Below, piece after piece: positions 9,027 to 16,250 of a stretch of DNA of 64,000 bases. The notes beneath the pieces are model-generated. The model did not search any database. It saw only the letters and a list, made by a program, of their open reading frames with translations, and was not told the DNA's origin. The stretch comes from Clostridia bacterium. GTDB taxonomy: Bacteria > Bacillota > Clostridia > Oscillospirales > Acutalibacteraceae. The position numbers and the translations under genes are program-made. The stretch is from contig JAFQSP010000010.1 of the NCBI GenBank assembly GCA_017409475.1, positions 49,695 to 113,694 on the forward strand, written 5' to 3'. Each line of letters starts with the position of its first letter. The first letter of the stretch is position 1.

Positions 9027-11813
9027 ATGGCACAGGATTATAACAAGACTCTTAATCTGCCGTCAACGGAGTTTCCGATGCGTGCAGGACTTCCCGAGAG
9101 AGAGCCCCAGGCACTCGCTCAGTGGGATGGTATGAAACTTTATGAAAAAATGCTCAAAAAGAACGAGGGAAAACCGAGCTATATTCTTCACGATGGCCCT
9201 CCCTACGCCAACGGAAAGATTCACCTTGGTACCGCTCTTAATAAGATACTGAAGGACTTTGTCATCAAGTATAAGAGCATGACAGGTCATTACACACCTT
9301 ATGTCCCCGGCTACGATACCCACGGACTTCCTACCGAGTTAAAGGCTCGAAAGGCAGCAGGTGTAGGCAACGCAACTCAAATTTCGGCGCTTGAGCTTAG
9401 AAAGATGTGCCGCGAGTTTGCACTTGGCTTTGTCGATGACCAGCGTGACCAGTTTAAGCGCCTTGGCGTACTCGGTGAATGGGATAACCCTTATCTCACC
9501 CTCAAACCCGAATTTGTTGCAAAGCAGATTGAAGTTTTCGGCGAAATGGCTAAAAAAGGCTATATTTATAAGGGATTAAAGCCGGTTTACTGGTGCCCCG
9601 AATGTCAAACAGCCCTTGCTGAAGCCGAAATTGAATATGCCGAGGATCCTTGCCATTCAATTTTTGTAAAGTTTAAGGTAAAGAACGATTTCGGTAAGCT
9701 TTCGGCTATTGGAGCCGACCTTGATAAGACATATTTTGTAATCTGGACTACAACTACATGGACATTGCCCGGTAACGTTGCAATTTGTGTAGGCCCGAAT
9801 TACGAATACAGCATAGTAAAGGCAAATGGCGAGTATTATGTTATGGCAACCGACCTTGCCGCCACTGCTCTTAAAGCGGCAGGAATAGAAGAATTCGAAA
9901 CGGTTGGCACATTGAACGGCAGCGAGCTCGAGCTTATGACGGCTCAGCACCCCTTCCTTGATAGAGAGTCGCTTCTTATCATTGGAGACCACGTTACACT
10001 TGAAAGCGGTACAGGCTGCGTTCATACAGCTCCCGGCTTCGGTGTTGACGACTTTGAGGTTTGCCGTAAGTATAAGCAGCTGCCCATCGTCGTTTCTGTT
10101 GACGCAAAGGGTATTTTGACCGAGGAAGCCGGTCAGTTTGCAGGACTTAATACCGATGAGGCAAATAAAAAGATTGCACTTCACCTCGAGAGCACGGGCA
10201 ACCTTCTTGCCCTTCAGAAGATAATTCACCAGTATCCGCATTGTTGGCGTTGCAAGTCTCCCATTCTTTTCAGAGCGACAGAGCAGTGCTTCTGCTCCAT
10301 CAGCGACTTTGCTGACAAGGCGATTGAAGCTATTGATACAGTTGAATGGATTCCTGCTTGGGGCCGCGACCGTATCGCAGGAATGGTAAAGGATCGTTCA
10401 GACTGGTGCATTTCACGTCAGAGAACTTGGGGCGTTCCGATTCCTATTTTCTATTGTGAAGATTGCGGAGCAGAAATCATCAACGACGAAACTATCTCCA
10501 ATCTGTCCGCTATCTTCCGTAAGGAAGGCGCTGATGCTTGGTATGCTCACGAAGCAGCTGATCTCCTCCCGAATGGATACAAGTGTGAAAAGTGCGGCGG
10601 TACCCATTTCAAAAAAGAAAGCGACATCATGGACGTTTGGTTCGACTCGGGCTCAACCCATGCAGCTGTTCTCGATAACAGAGATTATTTGGGAAGCCCT
10701 GCCGACCTTTATCTCGAAGGTGCCGACCAGTATCGCGGCTGGTTCCAGTCATCCTTGCTTACTTCTGTTGCTACAAAGGGAGTTTCCCCATATAAGACCA
10801 TTGTTACTCACGGCTGGGTTGTTGACGGCGAGGGTAAAAAGATGTCAAAATCGCTCGGAAACACAATCGTTCCGGAAGACATTGTTAACCAGTATGGAGC
10901 CGATATTCTTCGTCTTTGGGTTGCATCGAGCGACTATCACGCCGACATCCGCATCTCAAAGGATATTTTAAAGCAGCTTTCCGAAGCATATAGAAAGATT
11001 AGAAATACAGCACGTTTCATTCTTGGCTGTATCAGCGATTTTAACCCCGATACCGATTCGGTAGCTCTCGACGAGCTCGAACCGATTGATAAGTGGGCAC
11101 TCAACCGCCTCGACGAGCTTAATAAAAAGGTTAAGGAATCGTTCGAAAAGTTCGAGTATCATATCATTTTCCACTCGGTTCATAATTTCTGCGTTGTCGA
11201 TATGTCGAATTTCTATCTCGACGTATTGAAGGATAGACTTTATGTGGAAAAGACCGACAGTAAAACACGTCGTGCAGCTCAAACTACTATTTATAAGATT
11301 CTCGATACACTTACACGTCTTATTGCTCCGATAATCACCTTTACAGCTAACGAAATTTGGGGATTCATGCCTCACGATGAAAATAGCGTTAAGGAGCACG
11401 TTGTTCTCAACGATTATCCTGAGCTTACCGGTGTTTCGGTTGACGAGGCATTTATCGAAAAGTGGGAAAAGCTTCATGCACTTCGCGACGATGTTAAGAA
11501 GGCGATCGAAAATGCCCGTAATCAAAAGATTATCGGTGCCTCTCTTGATGCCGAAATCGAGCTTTTCGCTACCGGCGATATGCTTAGCTTCATTAAGGAA
11601 TGTGAAGCCGAGCTTCCCGTTATCTTCATCACCTCAGCGGTTAAGATTAGCGAGGGCGACGGCGGCGAATACAAGGGCGAAAACATCGGTGTTACAGTTA
11701 AGAAGGCATCGGGTGGCAAGTGTGAGCGTTGTTGGAGCTATTCCGATTCTGTCGGCTCTAATGACGAGCATCCTACCCTTTGTGCACGTTGCGCGAAGGT
11801 AATTGCCGACTGA
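9027..11813 (+). CDS. ileS: Isoleucine-tRNA ligase
   Basis: Class I aminoacyl-tRNA synthetase that charges tRNA-Ile and edits misacylated valine. The N-terminal nucleotide-binding signature reads PYANGKIHLGTALNK, so the usual HxGH box is HLGT. The editing domain contains TTTTWTLPGN and GTGCVHTAPGFG. KMSKSLGNT is at about residue 603. The C-terminal zinc site has Cys at about 899, 902, 919 and 922 (CERCW and CARC). The 928-residue length and C-terminal zinc finger fit the type 1 bacterial enzyme. Only 26 bases separate it from divIVA, leaving no room for a T-box leader. Confidence 0.97.
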   Translation: MAQDYNKTLNLPSTEFPMRAGLPEREPQALAQWDGMKLYEKMLKKNEGKPSYILHDGPPYANGKIHLGTALNKILKDFVIKYKSMTGHYTPYVPGYDTHGLPTELKARKAAGVGNATQISALELRKMCREFALGFVDDQRDQFKRLGVLGEWDNPYLTLKPEFVAKQIEVFGEMAKKGYIYKGLKPVYWCPECQTALAEAEIEYAEDPCHSIFVKFKVKNDFGKLSAIGADLDKTYFVIWTTTTWTLPGNVAICVGPNYEYSIVKANGEYYVMATDLAATALKAAGIEEFETVGTLNGSELELMTAQHPFLDRESLLIIGDHVTLESGTGCVHTAPGFGVDDFEVCRKYKQLPIVVSVDAKGILTEEAGQFAGLNTDEANKKIALHLESTGNLLALQKIIHQYPHCWRCKSPILFRATEQCFCSISDFADKAIEAIDTVEWIPAWGRDRIAGMVKDRSDWCISRQRTWGVPIPIFYCEDCGAEIINDETISNLSAIFRKEGADAWYAHEAADLLPNGYKCEKCGGTHFKKESDIMDVWFDSGSTHAAVLDNRDYLGSPADLYLEGADQYRGWFQSSLLTSVATKGVSPYKTIVTHGWVVDGEGKKMSKSLGNTIVPEDIVNQYGADILRLWVASSDYHADIRISKDILKQLSEAYRKIRNTARFILGCISDFNPDTDSVALDELEPIDKWALNRLDELNKKVKESFEKFEYHIIFHSVHNFCVVDMSNFYLDVLKDRLYVEKTDSKTRRAAQTTIYKILDTLTRLIAPIITFTANEIWGFMPHDENSVKEHVVLNDYPELTGVSVDEAFIEKWEKLHALRDDVKKAIENARNQKIIGASLDAEIELFATGDMLSFIKECEAELPVIFITSAVKISEGDGGEYKGENIGVTVKKASGGKCERCWSYSDSVGSNDEHPTLCARCAKVIAD

Positions 11814-11870
11814 TTTTAGGTGACGGGCTTTGCCCTGATTTATAAAAGAATTAACACGGAGGGATACCCC

Positions 11871-12431
11871 TTGAAAATCAAATCAAAAGGTCATTTGACC
11901 GAGGTATTTGCCTTGATTTTAGCGGCATTTCTCGTAATAGCCGACCAGGTGACAAAATCGGCTATCGCGGATAGCTTTTATCTTGGCGAAACTGTTGCGG
12001 TTATCCCTTGCGTGCTCAATTTTACCTATATTCATAACAAGGGTGCAGTATTTGGGATATTAAAGGATCACCCGTGGGTGTTCAATTCCGCAACAATAAT
12101 ATGTGTAATAGTTGCCCTTGTACTGCTCGCAATCGGAAAGATAAAGAAAAAAATGTATATTTGGGCTACAGGGCTCATAATAGCCGGCGGAATCGGAAAT
12201 ATGATTGACCGCCTTTCGCTCAAATACGTTGTTGATTTTATTGAGGTTAAGTTTATTTATTTTCCTTATATTTTCAATATTGCCGATTGTTGTGTTGTTA
12301 TTGGCTGCTCGCTTATCGCCTTGCAGCTGATAATCGAAATCATTGAAGAGAAAAAGGAAAAGAAAAAAGCCGAAATTTCGTCATCAACCGATGATGAAGC
12401 CGAAAATAGCGAGGAAAAAGCAAATGAGTGA
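11871..12431 (+). CDS. lspA: Lipoprotein signal peptidase (signal peptidase II)
   Basis: LspA is an inner-membrane aspartyl protease that removes signal peptides from diacylglyceryl-modified prolipoproteins. Four membrane segments and the family signatures are present: VIADQVTK, NKGAVFGI, GGIGNMIDR and VVDFIEV/FNIADCCVV, the last two groups holding the catalytic aspartates. I chose the TTG at 11871 because GGAGGG at 11858-11863 sits 7 bases upstream; the reading frame is open further upstream but without an SD. The C-terminus carries a charged Lys/Glu tail of about 35 residues. It overlaps rluD by 8 bases. Its lipoprotein substrates may include those at 36005 and 42804. Confidence 0.95.
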   Translation: MKIKSKGHLTEVFALILAAFLVIADQVTKSAIADSFYLGETVAVIPCVLNFTYIHNKGAVFGILKDHPWVFNSATIICVIVALVLLAIGKIKKKMYIWATGLIIAGGIGNMIDRLSLKYVVDFIEVKFIYFPYIFNIADCCVVIGCSLIALQLIIEIIEEKKEKKKAEISSSTDDEAENSEEKANE

Positions 12432-13347
12432 GAAAATTGAGCTTGTTTGCGATATTTCGGGGATAAGGGTTGACGCCTTTATCGCTGAAAATACCGATAT
12501 TTCGCGTAATGCCGCCGCAACCCTTTGCGATAATGGAAAGGTAACGGTAAACGGCGCTTCGGTCAAAAAGAACGTGAAATTAAAGCAAGGGGATATCGTT
12601 GAAGTAATTCTTCCCGAGCCGACCTATACCGATATTTTGCCCCAGAATATACCCATCGAAATCGTGTACGAGGACGATGACCTTCTGGTCGTGAATAAGA
12701 AAAAGGGAATGGTCGTTCATCCTGCGGTAGGGAACACTGATGGAACGCTTGTCAACGCTCTGCTTTATCATTGCGGCGATTCGCTTTCGGGAATAAACGG
12801 GGTAATTCGTCCCGGAATTGTCCATCGAATTGACAAGGATACAAGCGGTTTATTAATGGTGGCAAAGAATGACACGGCTCATAATTTTCTTGCCCAACAA
12901 ATAAAGGAGCATTCCTTTTCACGAGAATATGAGACGGTCGTTTACGGCAATTTCAGGGAGGATAGCGGCATAGTAAACGCCCCTATCGGAAGACACCCGA
13001 TTGACCGAAAAAAGATGACCGTAACCGAGAAAAATTCGCGATATGCCATTACACGATGGCGTGTTATTCGCCGATATGGCGAATTTACTCATCTGCGTCT
13101 TATTTTAGAGACGGGACGAACCCATCAAATAAGGGTGCATATGGCGCATATCGGTCACGCAGTTGCAGGTGACGCGGTGTACGGACCGAAAAAGACTATT
13201 GAGCGCCTTTGCGGTCAGTGCCTCCATGCAAGGTATATCAAATTTCAACACCCAAACGGTAAAGAAATCGAAATTGAAAGTGAATTACCCGATTATTTTA
13301 CCGAGTTTTTGGACTTTCTGGATAAAAAATATGGTGATAGGGAATAA
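12424..13347 (+). CDS. rluD: Ribosomal large-subunit pseudouridine synthase, RluD/RluA family
   Basis: Converts specific uridines of 23S rRNA into pseudouridine. An N-terminal S4 RNA-binding domain (RVDAFIAENT through NGKVTVNGASVKKN, residues about 12-55) is followed by the catalytic domain with HRIDKDTSGLLMVAK, whose Asp is the nucleophile, and RTHQIRVHMAHIGHAVAGD. About 307 residues is typical. The ATG at 12424 overlaps the lspA stop, so the pair is probably translationally coupled, as in many Bacillota. The exact subfamily (RluD versus RluA/C) cannot be set from motifs alone. Confidence 0.92.
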   Translation: MSEKIELVCDISGIRVDAFIAENTDISRNAAATLCDNGKVTVNGASVKKNVKLKQGDIVEVILPEPTYTDILPQNIPIEIVYEDDDLLVVNKKKGMVVHPAVGNTDGTLVNALLYHCGDSLSGINGVIRPGIVHRIDKDTSGLLMVAKNDTAHNFLAQQIKEHSFSREYETVVYGNFREDSGIVNAPIGRHPIDRKKMTVTEKNSRYAITRWRVIRRYGEFTHLRLILETGRTHQIRVHMAHIGHAVAGDAVYGPKKTIERLCGQCLHARYIKFQHPNGKEIEIESELPDYFTEFLDFLDKKYGDRE

Positions 13348-13371
13348 AATTGCTTTATTATTGCCGTAGTA

Positions 13372-13401
13372 TTTACAATATATAATGTGATAGAATAAAA
13401 T
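13372..13401 (+). promoter_or_regulatory. Putative sigma-A promoter for transketolase
   Basis: TTTACA (13372-13377) and TAAAAT (13396-13401) are 18 bases apart. The leader that follows holds a possible stem TCTGCG/CGCAGA (13418-13423 with 13443-13448) and a small stem GGTAA/TTACC (13449-13465); neither matches a riboswitch class I know. Confidence 0.45.
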
Positions 13402-13485
13402 TGGTTAAAAAATTTTTTCTGCGAAATGTTTTGGCGGTCATACGCAGAGGTAATAAATTTTTACCGTCGAAGAATGGGGAGTGTT

Positions 13486-14325
13486 ATGGATAATAACAAG
13501 AAAAGACAACTTGAAATAGTTGCAACAAAGGCACGAATGGGAATCATCGAAGGGACCTATAATGCAAAATCGGGACATCCCGGCGGTTCGCTTTCGGTAG
13601 TTGACCTTCTTACCTATCTTTATTTTGAAAAAATGAATATCGACCCGAAAAATCCTGATATGAAGGATAGAGACAGATTTGTTCTGTCAAAGGGTCATGC
13701 CGCGCCTGCGCTTTATTCGGTGCTTGCTCTTCGTGGCTTTTTCTCCACCGACGAGATAAAAAATTTGCGTAAGCCGAATGCTCTTCTCCAGGGACATCCG
13801 AGCATCGCAATCGACGGCGTTGATATGTCCACCGGCTCGCTCGGTCAGGGTATTTCAACCGCTTGCGGAATGGCTCTTGCAGGAAAGCTTGACGGCGCTT
13901 CATATCGTGTTTATACCGCCCTCGGTGACGGTGAAATCGAGGAAGGTCAGGTTTGGGAGGCAGCTATGTTTGCCGCTAATAAGAAGCTTGACAACCTCAC
14001 CGCTTTTGTTGATTTCAATAATCTTCAGATTGACGGTACCCTCGACGAAGTAAACTCACCCTGCCCGATTGACGAAAAGTTTATGGCTTTCGGCTGGGAT
14101 GTTACAATTATCGACGGAAATGATTTTGACGCAATCGAGGAAGCCATCGCTCACGCCGAAACTGTAAAGGACAAGCCCTCGGTTATTATTCTCAAAACCT
14201 TAAAGGGTAAGGGAGTATCCTTTATGGAGAATCAGGTTGGCTGGCACGGAAAGGCTCCTAATGCCGATGAATATGCCGTAGCCATGAACGAACTTAACGA
14301 AAAGCTTGCTGCATTGGAGGGTTAA
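13486..14325 (+). CDS. Transketolase, N-terminal (TPP-binding) subunit
   Basis: Transketolase moves two-carbon units between sugar phosphates in the non-oxidative pentose phosphate pathway. Here the enzyme is split in two genes, common in anaerobes and archaea. This subunit (279 aa) carries the thiamine diphosphate pyrophosphate-binding part: SGHPGGSLSVVD, SKGHAAPALY, GSLGQGIS and the GDGEIEEGQVWEA...FNN metal motif. ATG 13486 follows GGGGAG. The C-terminal subunit starts 3 bases after its stop, so both are made together in a 1:1 ratio. In organisms lacking transaldolase or oxidative branch enzymes this route supplies ribose phosphate. Confidence 0.95.
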   Translation: MDNNKKRQLEIVATKARMGIIEGTYNAKSGHPGGSLSVVDLLTYLYFEKMNIDPKNPDMKDRDRFVLSKGHAAPALYSVLALRGFFSTDEIKNLRKPNALLQGHPSIAIDGVDMSTGSLGQGISTACGMALAGKLDGASYRVYTALGDGEIEEGQVWEAAMFAANKKLDNLTAFVDFNNLQIDGTLDEVNSPCPIDEKFMAFGWDVTIIDGNDFDAIEEAIAHAETVKDKPSVIILKTLKGKGVSFMENQVGWHGKAPNADEYAVAMNELNEKLAALEG

Positions 14326-14328
14326 ATA

Positions 14329-15273
14329 ATGAGTGAAGTTAAAAAGATAGCAACAAGACAGGGCTATGCTGACGGTCTAATCGAGCTCGGAAAAATTAAC
14401 AAGGACGTAGTTGTACTCGATGCCGACCTTGCTGCAGCTACCCAAACAGCCCAGTTTAAAAAGGCATATCCCGACCGCTTTTTCAACTGTGGAATCGCCG
14501 AGCAGAATATGATTGGCGTTGCTGCAGGACTTGCCGCAGCAGGAAAGAACGTATTTGCAAGTTCATTCTCGATGTTTGCCGCAGGACGTGCCTTTGAGCA
14601 GGTTCGTAATACCCTCGGCTACACCCATCTTCCTGTAAAGATTGGCGCAACCCACGCAGGAATTTCTGTTGGTGAGGATGGCGCTACCCATCAGTGTAAC
14701 GAGGATATCGCAATTATGCGTACCATCCCCGGAATGACAATTATTAACCCCGCCGACACTGTCGAAGCAAAGGCTGCCGTTATCGCAGCTGCTGAAATTG
14801 ACGGACCGGTATATCTCCGCTTTGGCCGACTTGCAGTTCCTGTTATTTTCGACGGGGATTATAAGTTTGAGGTAGGAAAGGGCGTTACCCTTGTTGAAGG
14901 TAACGATGTTACAATTATCGCAACCGGACTTATGGTTGAGCGTGCCCTTGCCGCAGCCGAACAGCTCAAGGAAGAAGGCGTTTCGGCAAGAGTTATCAAT
15001 ATGGCAACAATAAAGCCGCTTGACAGTCAGCTTGTTATCAAGGCTGCAAAGGAAACAGGAGCAATTGTTACCGCCGAGGAACATTCGGTAATCGGCGGAC
15101 TCGGCTCAGCCGTTTCCGAGCTTCTTTCAGAAGAATGTCCTACACCGATTAAAAAGGTCGGCGTAGAGGATGTATTTGGTATGTCAGGTCCCGCAACCGA
15201 GCTTCTCGATATTTTTGGACTTAACGCCGAAAACATCTGCAAAAAGGCAAAAGAAGCTATTTTAATGAAATAA
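14329..15273 (+). CDS. Transketolase, C-terminal (pyrimidine-binding) subunit
   Basis: Partner of the preceding gene. It holds the pyrimidine-binding domain with GIAEQNMIGVAAGLA, whose Glu activates thiamine diphosphate, and a C-terminal transketolase domain (VTIIATGLMVERALAAA, VINMATIKPLD, VTAEEHSVIGGLG). 314 residues is the usual size for the split subunit. It also resembles the C-terminal half of DXS, but the adjacent N-terminal transketolase subunit settles the call. A strong terminator follows at 15296. Confidence 0.95.
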   Translation: MSEVKKIATRQGYADGLIELGKINKDVVVLDADLAAATQTAQFKKAYPDRFFNCGIAEQNMIGVAAGLAAAGKNVFASSFSMFAAGRAFEQVRNTLGYTHLPVKIGATHAGISVGEDGATHQCNEDIAIMRTIPGMTIINPADTVEAKAAVIAAAEIDGPVYLRFGRLAVPVIFDGDYKFEVGKGVTLVEGNDVTIIATGLMVERALAAAEQLKEEGVSARVINMATIKPLDSQLVIKAAKETGAIVTAEEHSVIGGLGSAVSELLSEECPTPIKKVGVEDVFGMSGPATELLDIFGLNAENICKKAKEAILMK

Positions 15274-15295
15274 GCATTACACAATATATAGTATG

Positions 15296-15331
15296 AAAAG
15301 GTATGATGAGCGTGCTCATCATACCTTTTTT
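15296..15331 (+). terminator. Intrinsic terminator after transketolase
   Basis: AAAAGGTATGATGAG (15296-15310) pairs with CTCATCATACCTTTT (15315-15329) around a four-base loop and runs into T residues. It closes the ileS-to-transketolase region before the nrd operon. Confidence 0.9.
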
Positions 15332-15457
15332 AGTTGTTTACAAAACCATAATAATGCTGTTTTTACATAATATGGAAGCGTATTTGGTTATACTGTATAA
15401 AAAAGCAACTTATTTTGGTTATAATCACTATATGCTGTGCGAAAAAAATAAAAAAAT

Positions 15458-15505
15458 CAACTATATCTTGTGTTTTGTGTTGACTTGTTATACAATATAT
15501 GATAC
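15458..15505 (+). promoter_or_regulatory. Pair of NrdR-box-like operators
   Basis: CAACTATATCTTGTGT (15458-15473) matches the published NrdR box ACACWATATATWGTGT at 13 of 16 positions. ATACAATATATGATAC (15490-15505) matches at 11 of 16, with the CAATATAT core intact. The starts are 32 bases apart, i.e. three helical turns, which is the usual spacing for tandem NrdR boxes. The first box is just before the -35 and the second covers the spacer and part of the -10 of the nrdG promoter, a geometry suited to repression by NrdR. No nrdR gene is in the window. Confidence 0.6.
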
Positions 15506-15508
15506 AAT
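15480..15508 (+). promoter_or_regulatory. Sigma-A promoter of the nrdG-nrdD-trxB operon
   Basis: TTGACT (15480-15485), a 17-base spacer and TACAAT (15503-15508) form a near-consensus promoter. The expected transcript start is about 24 bases before the nrdG start codon, leaving a short leader with AAAGGGGGA as SD. Confidence 0.8.
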
Positions 15509-15538
15509 GAATTCACTCGTCAGAAAGGGGGAAAGTGT

Positions 15539-16231
15539 GTGCATTTATCCGGAATGCAAAAGATGACCTTGCTCGATTATCCGGGAAAGGTTGCCTGTAC
15601 GGTTTTTACTTCGGGCTGTAATTTTCGATGTCCGTTTTGTCATAATGCGTCGCTTGTCCTCAGTCCAAATGACGAAAAGCTTGACGAAGAAGTTCTGTTT
15701 GAATTTTTACAAAAGCGAAAAGGAATACTTGACGGTGTGGTAATCACCGGAGGGGAACCGCTTCTTTACGAGGATATAGTTTTATTACTAAGGCGGATAA
15801 AGGGGCTCGGGTACAAAATCAAGCTTGATACAAACGGAACCAATCCAAAGCTTCTAAAAGAAATTGTTTCAAACGGGTTGGTCGACCGTATCGCGATGGA
15901 TATAAAAAGTTCACCCGAAAATTATTCAAAGGCGGTCGGAATTGATAATTTCGACATAGGTTCGGTCGCCGAATCAAAGGACTTTCTACTGAATGGCGAA
16001 ACTGAGTATGAATTTCGTACAACGGTAGTAAAAGGAATCCACACAAAAGAGGATTTAATAAATCTTGCGAAATGGATCAGCGGAGCCAAGGAGTATTACC
16101 TCCAACAGTTCAAGGATTCGGGAAATCTCATTTCGCCAAACGGGCTTGATGCCTTTAACGAAAAAGAAATAAACGATTTCGCCCAAGCGGTGAGGGAATA
16201 TGTCCCTGCCGTAGCGGTAAGAGGAATATGA
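15539..16231 (+). CDS. nrdG: Anaerobic ribonucleotide reductase activating protein NrdG (radical SAM)
   Basis: NrdG uses a 4Fe-4S cluster and S-adenosylmethionine to place the glycyl radical on NrdD. The cluster motif is CNFRCPFC (CxxxCxxC), followed by GVVITGGEPLL for SAM binding and KLDTNGTNP. About 230 residues. The GTG start gives MHLSGMQKMTLLDYPG, the typical beginning of this longer NrdG subtype, and sits behind AAAGGGGGA. The N-terminus also resembles pyruvate formate-lyase activases, but the nrdD gene 19 bases downstream supports NrdG. The activator precedes its reductase, the reverse of the E. coli order. Confidence 0.92.
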   Translation: MHLSGMQKMTLLDYPGKVACTVFTSGCNFRCPFCHNASLVLSPNDEKLDEEVLFEFLQKRKGILDGVVITGGEPLLYEDIVLLLRRIKGLGYKIKLDTNGTNPKLLKEIVSNGLVDRIAMDIKSSPENYSKAVGIDNFDIGSVAESKDFLLNGETEYEFRTTVVKGIHTKEDLINLAKWISGAKEYYLQQFKDSGNLISPNGLDAFNEKEINDFAQAVREYVPAVAVRGI

Positions 16232-16250
16232 AAAGGAGAAATATTGAATT

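Noticed and set aside
9657-10241. Minus-strand reading frame of 194 codons inside ileS
   Set aside because: Antisense to the editing domain of ileS, Cys-rich without any family match, no SD.
13402-13485. Possible riboswitch in the transketolase leader
   Set aside because: Only short competing stems (TCTGCG/CGCAGA and GGTAA/TTACC) are present and no known riboswitch core was recognised.
15303-15566. Reading frame of 87 codons between transketolase and nrdG
   Set aside because: It begins inside a terminator stem, runs through the nrd promoter and has no SD or protein-like composition.
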